Shown here one piece after another: positions 28,477 to 37,791 of a stretch of DNA of 39,977 bases. The DNA is from an uncultured beta proteobacterium. GTDB lineage: Bacteria; Pseudomonadota; Gammaproteobacteria; Burkholderiales; SG8-39. The translations under genes and the position numbers were made by a program. The stretch's first letter is position 1. Every line of letters begins with the position of its first letter. The stretch is from the NCBI GenBank assembly GCA_902826155.1, contig CADEDU010000013.1, positions 1 through 39,977 of the forward strand. The letters are read 5' to 3'. The notes under the pieces are model-generated. The model did not search any database. It was not told the DNA's origin and saw only the letters and a program-made list of their open reading frames with translations.

Positions 28477-29442
28477 ATGCAACGAATCCTCCTGGTCAAG
28501 ACCTCTTCACTCGGCGACGTGGTGCATAACTTTCCCGTGGTGAGCGATATCCGCAGGCGCTATCCGCAGGCAATCGTCGATTGGGCCGTCGAAGAGGCGT
28601 ACGAGCCGATGGTTGCGCTGCACCCCGGTGTCGATCACGTGATCCCGGTGGCGGTCAGGCGCTGGCGCAGAGGGCTGCTGCGCAGCCACACCTGGAGCGA
28701 AATCCGCACGCTGCGCCGTCAGCTCGCGCAGCGGCCCTACGATCACGTGATCGATACGCAGGGGCTGGCCAAGAGCGCGCTGATTGCCAGTTTCGCCAGA
28801 GGCGAGCACGTCGGCTTCAGCAAGGACACCGCACGTGAGAGCGTGGCGGCGCGGTTCTACGAAACTACCTATCACGTGCCACGGTCGATGCACGCTGTCG
28901 AGCGTAATCGTTCGCTGGCCGCGATGGCGTTGGGCTACTCGCTCGATGGCCCGCCGCACTACGGACTGCGTCCGAGTGGCGCTGCCGTGGCTGGAGCCGA
29001 ACATCCCTACGTCGTGCTGCTGCACGGCACCGCGCGCCCCGCCAAGCAGTGGCGCGAGGAAAGCTGGCGGGCGCTTGCGGCGCGATTGAGCGCGCGAGAG
29101 TTGGGCGTGGTGCTCCCCCATGGGGCGGCGAGCGAACAGGAGCGCAGCCAGCGCATCGCGCAGGGTATCGATCGCGCCGTCATACCCGAACGCCTCGCGC
29201 TCGATCGGCTTGCGGCCGTGATTGGCGGTGCGCGCGCGGTCATCGGTGTCGATACCGGGCTGCTTCATCTGGCCGTGGCGCTCGAAGTCCCGACCGTCGC
29301 GGTGTTCACTGCGACCAACCCGGCGCTCACCGGACCGGTCGGCAGCGGCCGCATCGTCGTGTGCGACGGCCGCGAGCATGCGATCAGCATCGATGATGTC
29401 GACACGGCATTGTCGAACGTGATCGCCGAACCGCGGCACTGA
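28477..29442 (+). CDS. waaC: Lipopolysaccharide heptosyltransferase I
   Basis: A 321-residue GT9 enzyme that attaches the first L,D-heptose to Kdo in the inner core, using ADP-heptose. It begins MQRILLVKTSSLGDVVHNFP, the WaaC opening. It continues with VDWAVEEAYEPMVALHPGVD, DTQGLAKSALIAS, VVLLHGTARPAKQWREESW and the donor-site IGVDTGLLHLAVALEVPTVAVF. Length and start are normal for the family. It is followed after 4 bases by waaA, a usual pairing. Confidence 0.95.
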   Translation: MQRILLVKTSSLGDVVHNFPVVSDIRRRYPQAIVDWAVEEAYEPMVALHPGVDHVIPVAVRRWRRGLLRSHTWSEIRTLRRQLAQRPYDHVIDTQGLAKSALIASFARGEHVGFSKDTARESVAARFYETTYHVPRSMHAVERNRSLAAMALGYSLDGPPHYGLRPSGAAVAGAEHPYVVLLHGTARPAKQWREESWRALAARLSARELGVVLPHGAASEQERSQRIAQGIDRAVIPERLALDRLAAVIGGARAVIGVDTGLLHLAVALEVPTVAVFTATNPALTGPVGSGRIVVCDGREHAISIDDVDTALSNVIAEPRH

Positions 29443-29446
29443 GATC

Positions 29447-30715
29447 GTGGCGCTCGTGCTGCGGGTGCTGTATCGGCTGGCGTGGTTCGCGATCCTGCCG
29501 TTGTTGCCGCTGCGACTGTGGTGGCGCGGCCGGGCCGAACCGCTCTATCGCGAAGCGATCGGCGAGCGCTTCGGGCTGCATGCGGGCGCACCGCGGCAAG
29601 GGGTGATCTGGGTGCACGCGGTGTCGCTGGGTGAGACGCGCGCCGCGCAGCCGCTGGTTCGCGCGCTGCGTGCGCGCTATCCCGATCGCCCGCTGCTCGT
29701 CACCAGCATGACGGCGACCGGACGCGCCGCCGCGCGTGAGTTGTATCCCGATGCGATCCACGCCTGGCTGCCGTACGACCTGAACTGTGCGGTGCGCCGC
29801 TTCCTGCGTCACTACCGACCCGCGCTCGGCGTGATCATGGAAACGGAGGTATGGCCGACTCTGGTGCGGCAGTGCCGGCGTGAACACGTCCCGGTGCTGC
29901 TGGCGAACGCGCGGCTGTCACCCAAGTCGGCGCGAGGCTACGGGCGGATCGAAGCGCTCGCACGCCAGATGTTCGGCACGCTCGATGCGATCGGCGCGCA
30001 ATCGAACGACGATGCCGATCGGCTGCGAAGCCTGGGCGCGCGCGATGTCGTGGTGACCGGCAATCTCAAGTTCGACGTGCCAGTTCCGCCCGACACGGCG
30101 GCGCGGGCCGACGCTCTGCGCGCGCTCTACGGCACGCGCCCCGCCGTGCTGGCGGCGAGCACGCGCGATGGCGAGGAGGCGCTGATTCTGGATGCACTGG
30201 CACGCCAGCCGATGCCGCAGGCACTGCTGGTGATCGTGCCGCGCCATCCCCAGCGATTCGATGCCGTGTGCGAACTGGTGCGTGCGCGAGGACTGCGTTT
30301 TGCACGACGCAGCGCGAACGAGCCGGTGGGTGCCGACTGCCCGATCGCGATCGGTGATTCGATGGGCGAACTGGCTGCTTACTACCGAGCCTCGGAGTTG
30401 GCATTCATCGGCGGTAGTCTGCTGCCGTTCGGTGCGCAGAATCTGATCGAGGCGTGTGCGGCCGGCACGCCGGTATTGATCGGCCCTTCAACCTTCAATT
30501 TCGCCGAAGCGGCCACGCTGGCGATCGAGGCCGGGGCGGCAATCCAAGTCGACGATGCCGCGCAGATGCTGACCCAGGCGAAACGATTGTTGGCGGAACC
30601 CGCAGCGCGGATGCAGATGGGGGAACGCGGGCGCGCATTCTGTACGCAGCATGCCGGGGCAACGCAACGCACGCTGGCGCTGTGCGAGCGGCTGATCGAG
30701 GCGCGCCGCGCCTAG
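29447..30715 (+). CDS. waaA: 3-deoxy-D-manno-octulosonic acid (Kdo) transferase
   Basis: A 422-residue GT30 enzyme that transfers Kdo from CMP-Kdo to lipid IVA. An N-terminal membrane anchor is seen at about residues 3-22, then the GDP-like lobe IWVHAVSLGETRAAQPLV, the catalytic ALGVIMETEVWPTLV, NARLSPKSARGYGR and GNLKFDVPVPP. The CMP-binding lobe has FIGGSLLPFGAQNLIEACAAGTPVLIGPSTFNF. GTG is the start, 4 bases after waaC. Its stop codon overlaps the stop of the convergent tolC-like gene, leaving no intergenic terminator space. Confidence 0.96.
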   Translation: MALVLRVLYRLAWFAILPLLPLRLWWRGRAEPLYREAIGERFGLHAGAPRQGVIWVHAVSLGETRAAQPLVRALRARYPDRPLLVTSMTATGRAAARELYPDAIHAWLPYDLNCAVRRFLRHYRPALGVIMETEVWPTLVRQCRREHVPVLLANARLSPKSARGYGRIEALARQMFGTLDAIGAQSNDDADRLRSLGARDVVVTGNLKFDVPVPPDTAARADALRALYGTRPAVLAASTRDGEEALILDALARQPMPQALLVIVPRHPQRFDAVCELVRARGLRFARRSANEPVGADCPIAIGDSMGELAAYYRASELAFIGGSLLPFGAQNLIEACAAGTPVLIGPSTFNFAEAATLAIEAGAAIQVDDAAQMLTQAKRLLAEPAARMQMGERGRAFCTQHAGATQRTLALCERLIEARRA

Positions 30716-32043
30716 TTGTTTCCCAGCAACCCGTTGATCGCGATGATGTCTTCTTCGTTCAGCGCACCGCCGGCCGCCTTGAGTCGCAGGCCGTTCATGA
30801 TGGTGTCGTAGCGAGCCTTGGACAAGTCGCGCTTGGTCTGGAACACCTGCTGCTGCGCGTTGAGCACATCGATGTTGATGCGAACGCCGACTTCGTAACC
30901 GAGCTTGTTCGAGGCGAGCGCGGTCTCGCTCGACTTGAGCGCCTGTTCGAGCGCGCGCACCTGTGCCAGGCCGTTCGACAGGCCGAGGAACGACTGGCGG
31001 CTGGCAAACTCGGCGATGCGCTTGACGTTGTCGAGATCGGCCAGGGCCTTCTCGCGCAGTTGAACGGATTCGCGTACGCGCGACTCGGTCACACCGCCGG
31101 TGAAGATCGGCACGGCGAGTTGCAACCCGACCGCGTTGATGATGGTGTCGGTGCGGATGCCGGTGTTGGCCGCATTGCCGCCGATATTGCGCGAGTGGGA
31201 GCCGACCAGGTCGAGCGTGGGATAGTGCGCGTAGCGGTTGCGATCGATCTCGCGGCGGGCGATCTCCAGCGCCAGGTCCTGCGCACGCACCGTGAAGGCG
31301 TTGGTCGTGGCCGACTCGACCCAGTTGTTCATGTCGTTGGGCTGCGCACCCGGAATAGCCGCATCGGCGCGCAGTGGCACCAGATTCTCGTAACGCAGCC
31401 CGGTGATCTGAGCGAGCGCACGGCGACGGATTTCCAGATCGTTCTCGGCGGCGATTTCCTGCGCGGTGGCCAGATCGAATCGTGCTTGCGCCTCGTTGGT
31501 GTCGGTGATGGTGGCGGTACCGACCTCGAAGTTGCGCTTGGCCTGCGCCAGTTGCTCGGAGATGGCGATCTTCTGCGCGCGGATGAACGCGAGCGAATCC
31601 TGGGAGGCGAGCACGTCGAAGTAGGCCTGCGCGGTGCGCGTGGTCAGATCCTGACCGGCCTGACGGAACACCATCTCGGCCTGCTGTTCCTGCAGTTCAC
31701 TCTGCTTGTAGACGATCCAGTTCTGCGGCCGGTACAGCGGCTGATTGAGCGTGAACGCGTAGCCGTGGCTGTTGAACGAGAACTCGCGCTCGGTGGTACG
31801 CGCGTTCACGTCGTTCCAGGTCGTGTTCGCCGTGGCATTCGCAGCGGGCAACAGCCCGGCCAACCCCTGTCGTGGCCGTTCGCGCGCCGCTTGATAGGCG
31901 AAGCGCGCCGCGGTGAAGGGCGCATCGGTCGCTTGCGCCGCACGCAGCACCTGCAGCAGATCCTCCGCGTGCGCGGGCATTGCGAGCGACAGCGCACCAA
32001 GGGTGCACGAGGTAAGCGCGGCGAGCAGGCGAGGGACGTTCAT
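30712..32043 (-). CDS. tolC: TolC-family outer-membrane efflux protein
   Basis: A 443-residue exported outer-membrane channel. The signal peptide MNVPRLLAALTSCTLGALSL ends near PAHA-ED. The two structural repeats are visible: LLQVLRAAQATDAPFTAARF with LAGLLPAANATANTTWN in the first, and AQDLALEIARREIDRNRYAHYP with LDLVGSHSRNIG in the second. The C-terminal helices include LRVKALEQALKSSETALASN-like and NIDVLNAQQQVFQTKRDL. It provides the outer-membrane exit for tripartite pumps and type I secretion. It lies downstream of an RND adaptor and permease on the same strand, separated by pcm and rhodanese, and may serve them. Confidence 0.92.
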   Translation of the reverse strand: MNVPRLLAALTSCTLGALSLAMPAHAEDLLQVLRAAQATDAPFTAARFAYQAARERPRQGLAGLLPAANATANTTWNDVNARTTEREFSFNSHGYAFTLNQPLYRPQNWIVYKQSELQEQQAEMVFRQAGQDLTTRTAQAYFDVLASQDSLAFIRAQKIAISEQLAQAKRNFEVGTATITDTNEAQARFDLATAQEIAAENDLEIRRRALAQITGLRYENLVPLRADAAIPGAQPNDMNNWVESATTNAFTVRAQDLALEIARREIDRNRYAHYPTLDLVGSHSRNIGGNAANTGIRTDTIINAVGLQLAVPIFTGGVTESRVRESVQLREKALADLDNVKRIAEFASRQSFLGLSNGLAQVRALEQALKSSETALASNKLGYEVGVRINIDVLNAQQQVFQTKRDLSKARYDTIMNGLRLKAAGGALNEEDIIAINGLLGNN

Positions 32044-32136
32044 GGGATTTCTTACTCGAGTCCTCCGGCTGAACGGCGGTCGGAGGGAATGGATGTCAGG
32101 GTTTGGGGGCTTCCCTGTCAAGAAGGTCAGCGGCTC

Positions 32137-32460
32137 TCAATAGCGCGGCATGTCCGGATCGACGGTCTGCGACCAGCCGTGCACGCCACCGGCCAGGTTG
32201 AACAACTGCTCGAAGCCTTGATGCTCGAGAAAGTGCGCAACCTGCATGCTGCGCCCGCCGTGATGGCAGATCACCACCGTCGGGCCAGCCGCCTGCAATT
32301 CGGCAAGTCGACCCGGAATTGTCCGCATGGGAACGTGGATCGAATTTGCGATTCGACAAATCTCCCACTCCCAGGGCTCGCGCACGTCGAGCAGCAGCGG
32401 TTTCGGCCGCGCCGCGTCGGCGAGCCATTGGCTCAATTGCTGCGGGGAGATGTTGGTCAT
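32137..32460 (-). CDS. Single-domain rhodanese-like protein
   Basis: A 107-residue rhodanese-fold protein, cytoplasmic by the absence of a leader. PLLLDVREPWEWEICRI is the family N-terminal block. The active-site loop is CHHGGRS with the catalytic cysteine at residue 65. FEQLFNLAGGVHGWS is the C-terminal block. Such proteins carry persulfide sulfur; the acceptor is not evident. It lies between pcm and tolC on the same strand, an association I recall from betaproteobacteria. Confidence 0.92.
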   Translation of the reverse strand: MTNISPQQLSQWLADAARPKPLLLDVREPWEWEICRIANSIHVPMRTIPGRLAELQAAGPTVVICHHGGRSMQVAHFLEHQGFEQLFNLAGGVHGWSQTVDPDMPRY

Positions 32461-32529
32461 GCGGCCATGCGCGAAGACGCGGGAATCGATTGCTTGATGT
32501 AATCGTGCGTTATGCGGGCTCGTGAACGC

Positions 32530-33189
32530 TCAAAACCTGAACCGCTGCGGCTGGGGTGCGTTCTTCAACGGCGCGAGCACGGTTTCGAACAGATCGATCG
32601 AGTTGAACGAGCCGGGCCGCATGCACGTGACCAGCCGTGCCGCCATCACCGGCGGATCGCCGATCACCGCGAACAGCCGTCCGCCCGGGGCCAGTTGCTC
32701 GAACAGCGATTGCGCCAGGAGTGGCACCGAGCCCGACAGCACGATGACGTCATAAGGTGCCTTGGCGGCCCAACCGCGCGCGCCGTCGCCCAGCTCGACA
32801 GTAACGTTGTCGACCCCGGTCTTGTCGAGATTGCTTGCCGCCAGATCCTTGAGCCGCGGATTGACCTCGATGCTCGTCACCTCGCGCGCCCGGGCGCCGA
32901 GCAGCGCGGCCATGTAGCCCGATCCCGCGCCAACCTCGAGCACCTTGTCGGAGGATTTCGGCGCGACTTCCTGCAGGATCCGCGCTTCGATCTTCGGAAA
33001 CATCATGCGCTCGCCCGGATCGGTGCCGAGCGGAATCTCCAGATCGGAGAAAGCCAGCGCCCGGTACGCGGAGGGCACGAACTCCTCACGGCGAACGACA
33101 TAGAGCAGATCGAGCACCGACTGGTCCAGCACCTCCCAGGTGCGGATCTGCTGCTCGATCATGTTGTAGCGGGCGCGTTCGATGTCCAT
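32530..33189 (-). CDS. Protein-L-isoaspartate O-methyltransferase-like protein
   Basis: A 219-residue SAM-dependent methyltransferase of the Pcm family. MDIERARYNMIEQQIRTWEVLD, FVPSAYRALAFSDLEIPLG and the SAM motif VLEVGAGSGYMAALLG are plain, and DVIVLSGSVPLL and LAPGGRLFAVIGDPP follow. Unlike classical Pcm, the G-Q-T-I-S-x-P-type substrate block before the SAM motif is not seen; in its place is MMFPKIEARILQEV. The repair activity may therefore be altered. The start is the methionine of MDIERARYN; longer readings enter Arg-rich sequence. A 190-base gap separates it from the RND permease upstream. Confidence 0.87.
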   Translation of the reverse strand: MDIERARYNMIEQQIRTWEVLDQSVLDLLYVVRREEFVPSAYRALAFSDLEIPLGTDPGERMMFPKIEARILQEVAPKSSDKVLEVGAGSGYMAALLGARAREVTSIEVNPRLKDLAASNLDKTGVDNVTVELGDGARGWAAKAPYDVIVLSGSVPLLAQSLFEQLAPGGRLFAVIGDPPVMAARLVTCMRPGSFNSIDLFETVLAPLKNAPQPQRFRF

Positions 33190-33379
33190 GGTCAAGGAGC
33201 GGATGGCGAGTTGGAGGGGTGTCTTCCCGAACCGATGCCCGGTTGTTTCGTGTTCCGCGAGGACGGTGCGCGATCGGGGCGCTGATGCACGCGGAGCGGG
33301 GCGAAGCCAGGAAATTGAACGGATGCGATGCAAACAGCGGAGGCCGTGAAAGCCGCATTGCTGGCGAGGAAGTTTAGCA

Positions 33380-36300
33380 TCACGCCCCCCGTGGAACCCT
33401 GAACCATGCCGCATACAGCGCGGGCAGGTAAAGCAACGTCAGCGCGGTGGCAACCACCAGCCCGCCCATCATCGCCACGGCCATCGGTCCGAAGAACGCA
33501 CTGCGTGACAGCGGCACCATGGCGATGACCGCCGCCAGGGCGGTGAGCACGATCGGACGCAGGCGTCGCACCGTGGCCTCGATCGTGGCTTGGCGCGGCG
33601 TGCGGCCATCGCCGATGTCCTGGTCGATCTGATCGACCAGGATCACCGAGTTGCGCATGATCATGCCGGTGAGCGCGATCGTGCCCAGCATCGCGACGAA
33701 TCCGAACGGCTTGTCGAACAGCAGCAGGAACGCGGTCACGCCGATCAGACCCAGCGGAGCGGTCAGCACCACTAGCAACACCCGCTGAAAGCTCTTGAGT
33801 TGCAGCATCAGCACAGTGAGAACGACCACCACGAACAACGGCATGCCTGCCTGCACCGATGCCTGGCCTCGCTCCGAATCCTCCACGGCGCCGCCGGTGT
33901 CGATGCGATAGCCGAACGGCAACTCGGCGCGCAGCGGTTGCAGCGCGGGCTCGATCTGGCTGGTCACGGTCGGGGCCTGGATGTCGCCATAGACGTTGGC
34001 GCGTACCGTCATCGTCGGCAGCCGGTCGCGTCGCCACACCACGCCTTCCTCGTGACCGTAGTCGATGCGCGCGAGCTGGGTGACCGGCACGCTCTTGCCC
34101 GCGCGGGTGGGCATCGACAGATCGGCGAGCATCGACACCTGCGCGCGCTCGGCAGCCGCGCCACGCAGCAGCACTTCGATCGACTGATCGCGCTCGCGGA
34201 ACTGCGTGACGCTCACGCCGTTGATCGCGGTCTGCAGGAACGTCGCGACGTCCTGCGACGACACCCCGAGCAGCCGCGCCTTGGCCTGATCGATCTCCAG
34301 CCGGACCACCTTGCTCTGCTCGTCCCAGTCGAACTGCACGTTGGCTAGATTGCGGTTCTCGCGCATCACCGCGGCGACCTTCTCAGCAATGGCCCGCACC
34401 GCAGGAATCTCCGGACCCGAGACGCGGAACTGCACCGGAAATCCCACCGGCGGACCGTTCTCCAGCCGGTTGATCGAGGCGCGCAGCTCCGGGAACTCCT
34501 CGTCGAACAGTTTGATCAGCCGGGTACGTAGCTGTTCGCGCGCTTCGATGCCGGTGGTGAGGATCACGAACTGAGCGAAGTTCGCGCTGGGCTGCTGTTG
34601 ATCGAGTGGCAAGTAGAAACGCGGGCTGCCGGACCCCACATACGCGACGAACTGCTCGATGCCCGGCTCCTGCGCCAGGCGCGTTTCGATCTGCTTCACC
34701 GCGCGTTCACTCGCCCAGTAGGAAGCCCCTTGACTCAGGCGCAGTTCCACCAGCAGTTCCGGTCGCGTCGAGTTGGGAAAGAACTGCTGCTGCACGAACC
34801 CGAAGCCGAAGATCGATAGTGCGAACAGGGCGATGGTCGTGACGATCACCAGCCAGCGGTGATCGACGCACCACGTCACCAACACTCGAAACGCGCGAAA
34901 GAATCGCGTCTGGTAGACCGCGGCCTCGGTGTCATCGTGCCCGTGCCGGACAACGGCGCCGGGATCATCGACTGCGCGCGCCGTATCGTTCGATTGGCGC
35001 GCACTTGAACGACGCGAGGCCATGCGCGTCAGGCGCTGCCACCATGACTGGCGCTGCGGCTGCCGACCCAGATCGGGCAGGAGCTTGTAGCCCAGATACG
35101 GGATGAACACCACCGCAGCGAACCACGACAGCAGCAGCGCGATGATGTTCACCTGGAAAATCGAGCGCGTGTACTCGCCGGTGGCCGACTGCGCCGTGGC
35201 GATCGGCAGGAAGCCCGCCGCCGTGACCAGTGTGCCTGAGAGCATCGGCATCGCCGTCGAGGTGTAGGCAAAGCTCGCTGCGCGCGCGCGCTCCCAGCCC
35301 TGTTCCATTTTGCGGGCCATCATCTCCACCGCGATGATCGCGTCGTCGACCAGCAGGCCAAGGGCCAGGACCAGCGCGCCGAGCGAGATCTTGTGCAGGC
35401 CCACGTCGAAGATGCGCATGCAGATGAACGTCGCAGCGAGCACCAGCGGAATCGACAATGCCACGACGACCCCGGTGCGCAGGCCCAGCGACAAGAAACT
35501 CACGATGAGCACGATCAGGATCGCTTCGGCGAGCGACTGCGCGAACTCGTTGATCGAGCGCTGGACGGCGATCGGCTGATTCGACACCTCGTTCAGTTCC
35601 AGCCCGATCGGCAACTCGCGCTCGATGCGCCGGGTTGCCTCGGCGAGGTTGCGACCCAGAGCGATGATGTCGCCGCCCTTGGCCATCGACACGCCGATGC
35701 CGAATGCCGGCTCGCCGCGAAAGCGCATCGCCGATTGCGGCGGATCGACATAGCCGCGTGAGACCTCGGCAACGTCGCCCAGCCGGAACACACGACCGGC
35801 CGCGCGGATGTTGGTTTCGCGCACGGCTTCGACCGAATCGAAGTCGCCGCTGGGGCGCAGGAAGATCCGATCCGATGCGGTGTTGAACGCGCCGGCTGCG
35901 GAGATGGCGTTCTGAGACGCGAGCGCGCTCATGATGGTGGCGACGTCCACGCCCAGCGTCGCCATCTTGGCGCTCGACAGTTCGATGAAGATGCGCTCGT
36001 CTTGTTCGCCGAAGAATTCCACTTTGGCCACGTCGGGCACGCGCAACAGTTCGGCACGGATTCGCTCGGCGTAGCGCTTCAGATCGGCGTGACCGAAATC
36101 GCGGCCGGCCAGCGCGTAGATGTTGCCGTACACATCACCGAACTCGTCGTTGAAGAACGGGCCCTGGATGCCGTTCGGAAGCTGGCCGCGGATGTCGCCC
36201 AGCTTCTTGCGAACCTGATACCAGACGTTGGCGACCTCGTTGGCCGGCGCCGAGTCCTTGATGAAGAAGAACACGATCGACTCGCCCGGCTTCGACGAGC

Positions 36301-36553
36301 TCATGATGCGATCGACGTGCGGCGTCTCCTGCAGCTTCTTCTCGATCTTGTCGGTGAGCTGCTGCTCGACTTCACGCGCGGTGGCACCCGGCCAGACCGT
36401 GCGGATCAGCATGATCTTGAAGGTGAACGGCGGATCCTCCGACTGCCCGAGCTGGGTGTACGACAGCGCACCGATCACGCCGATCGCGATCATCAGATAC
36501 AGCACGATCGAGCGGTGGCGCAGCGCCCAATCCGACAGGTTGAACTGGCTCAT
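33380..36553 (-). CDS. RND-family efflux transporter permease
   Basis: A 1057-residue inner-membrane proton-driven pump. It begins MSQFNLSDWALRHRSIVLYL, then the large periplasmic loop and helices. The proton-relay aspartates occur in LGLLVDDAIIAVEMM, near residue 400. The second half repeats the pattern, with LTGMIMRNSVILVDQIDQDI. An unusually long hydrophilic, Arg/Ser/Asp-rich loop (about residues 495-547) joins the two halves. The family is that of AcrB-type transporters, though closer to the less-studied subgroup with SEDPPFTFKIMLI in the first loop. Start is set just after the adaptor gene (20 bases); substrates are unknown. Confidence 0.93.
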   Translation of the reverse strand: MSQFNLSDWALRHRSIVLYLMIAIGVIGALSYTQLGQSEDPPFTFKIMLIRTVWPGATAREVEQQLTDKIEKKLQETPHVDRIMSSSKPGESIVFFFIKDSAPANEVANVWYQVRKKLGDIRGQLPNGIQGPFFNDEFGDVYGNIYALAGRDFGHADLKRYAERIRAELLRVPDVAKVEFFGEQDERIFIELSSAKMATLGVDVATIMSALASQNAISAAGAFNTASDRIFLRPSGDFDSVEAVRETNIRAAGRVFRLGDVAEVSRGYVDPPQSAMRFRGEPAFGIGVSMAKGGDIIALGRNLAEATRRIERELPIGLELNEVSNQPIAVQRSINEFAQSLAEAILIVLIVSFLSLGLRTGVVVALSIPLVLAATFICMRIFDVGLHKISLGALVLALGLLVDDAIIAVEMMARKMEQGWERARAASFAYTSTAMPMLSGTLVTAAGFLPIATAQSATGEYTRSIFQVNIIALLLSWFAAVVFIPYLGYKLLPDLGRQPQRQSWWQRLTRMASRRSSARQSNDTARAVDDPGAVVRHGHDDTEAAVYQTRFFRAFRVLVTWCVDHRWLVIVTTIALFALSIFGFGFVQQQFFPNSTRPELLVELRLSQGASYWASERAVKQIETRLAQEPGIEQFVAYVGSGSPRFYLPLDQQQPSANFAQFVILTTGIEAREQLRTRLIKLFDEEFPELRASINRLENGPPVGFPVQFRVSGPEIPAVRAIAEKVAAVMRENRNLANVQFDWDEQSKVVRLEIDQAKARLLGVSSQDVATFLQTAINGVSVTQFRERDQSIEVLLRGAAAERAQVSMLADLSMPTRAGKSVPVTQLARIDYGHEEGVVWRRDRLPTMTVRANVYGDIQAPTVTSQIEPALQPLRAELPFGYRIDTGGAVEDSERGQASVQAGMPLFVVVVLTVLMLQLKSFQRVLLVVLTAPLGLIGVTAFLLLFDKPFGFVAMLGTIALTGMIMRNSVILVDQIDQDIGDGRTPRQATIEATVRRLRPIVLTALAAVIAMVPLSRSAFFGPMAVAMMGGLVVATALTLLYLPALYAAWFRVPRGA

Positions 36554-36573
36554 GCGGTCACCGTGGCCATGCG

Positions 36574-37791
36574 CTAGTTGACGAGGCGGACGACGGTTGA
36601 TGTCTGCGGACCGACGCCGCCGAGGCTGGAGGAACTCGGGTTGGAGGAATTCGCGCTGGTCGGAATCGCGCCGCCGATCGGTTGCCTGCTCGCGCCGATG
36701 AAACGCTCGCGTTCGGCGTCGCTCGCCAGTCGCACCGTCTGCCCGGGCAGCAGCTTGTGTACTCCGGCGATCACGATCCGTTCGCCGCCGGCCAGCCCTT
36801 GCTCGAGGATGGCGCCGTCTTCGCGGTAGGCGCCGATCTGCACCGATTGGGGCTGGACCTGCAGCGTCTTGGCATCGATCACCCACACGACCGGCTTGCC
36901 GTCGCGATCGCCGATCGCGCTGAGCGGCACTATGATGCGGGAGATCGTCGTGTCATTGCCGAGCAGGACGTTGGCGGTCATGCCGAGCTTGATCGCGTCG
37001 TCGGGTTGCAATACCGTGATCTTCGCGTTGAACGTGCGCGTGGTCGCATCGGCGTTCGGCGCGAGTTCGCGCAGTCGTGCCGCATAACGTCGGTTCGGGT
37101 CACTCCACAGCATCACGGCCAGATTGGTGGCGCGACGCAGTTCCTCGATGCGACCCTCGGGCACGTTGATCAGCACTTCCTTCTCGCTCGGCCGTGCTAC
37201 GCGCAGCACGGCCTGGCCTGCGGCGACCACCTGACCGGGTTCCAGATTTGCCGCGGTGACGACGCCGTCGCTCTCGGCCACCAGCGTGGCGTAGGTCGAT
37301 TGGTTTTGCGACACCGCCAGCTGTGCGCGCATCTGGCGGGTGCGCGCCTGGGCGGCGTCGAACGCCTGCTGCTTTTGATCGAGCACCGCGGCGCTGACGA
37401 AATTCTTCTCGCGCAGCATGCGATAGCGTTCCACTTCCGCGCGAGCCCAGGTGAGTTCGGCTTCGGCCGACGCCAGTTGCGCCTGCGCACTGTCGGCCTG
37501 CAGCCGCACATCCTGGGGGTCGAGACGCGCGAGCACCTGTCCGCGCTTGACCATCGTGCCGACTTCGACCTGGCGCGCAACGACCTTGCCGCCGATGCGA
37601 AAAGCCAGATCGTTCTCGTAGCGAGCGCGCACCTCACCTGCATAGGCGGCACCGATGCCTGCCGCCGCCGCGGGCTTCACGATGCTGCTGAGCACCGGTC
37701 GCACCGCTTCTGGTTGCGGCTCGGGCTTGGTACAGCCGATCATGACCAGTGAAAACAGCGGAAGCAGCACGGCGAGGTTACGTCGTGTCAT
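36574..37791 (-). CDS. RND efflux periplasmic adaptor, lipoprotein
   Basis: A 405-residue membrane fusion protein linking the pump to an outer-membrane channel. MTRRNLAVLLPLFSLVMIGC ends in a plausible lipobox with C20 as the lipidated residue. Barrel-sandwich, hairpin and beta-barrel domains follow: YAGEVRARYENDLAFRIGG, LARLDPQDVRLQADSAQAQL and FNAKITVLQPDDAIKLGMTANV. The C-terminus is an unusual Ser/Asn-rich tail (SANSSNPSSSS). The start overlaps the tetR stop by four bases, so the two are coupled. The permease follows after 20 bases. Confidence 0.93.
   Translation of the reverse strand: MTRRNLAVLLPLFSLVMIGCTKPEPQPEAVRPVLSSIVKPAAAAGIGAAYAGEVRARYENDLAFRIGGKVVARQVEVGTMVKRGQVLARLDPQDVRLQADSAQAQLASAEAELTWARAEVERYRMLREKNFVSAAVLDQKQQAFDAAQARTRQMRAQLAVSQNQSTYATLVAESDGVVTAANLEPGQVVAAGQAVLRVARPSEKEVLINVPEGRIEELRRATNLAVMLWSDPNRRYAARLRELAPNADATTRTFNAKITVLQPDDAIKLGMTANVLLGNDTTISRIIVPLSAIGDRDGKPVVWVIDAKTLQVQPQSVQIGAYREDGAILEQGLAGGERIVIAGVHKLLPGQTVRLASDAERERFIGASRQPIGGAIPTSANSSNPSSSSLGGVGPQTSTVVRLVN

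Noticed and set aside
30454..32502. 682-codon plus-strand frame across waaA end, tolC and rhodanese
   Set aside because: It is a frame shadow over three well-supported genes; composition is arginine- and glycine-rich without domain signatures.
36554..36886. N-terminal extension of the RND permease by about 110 residues
   Set aside because: The extension overlaps the adaptor gene and is low-complexity arginine-rich; the family starts at MSQFNLSDW.
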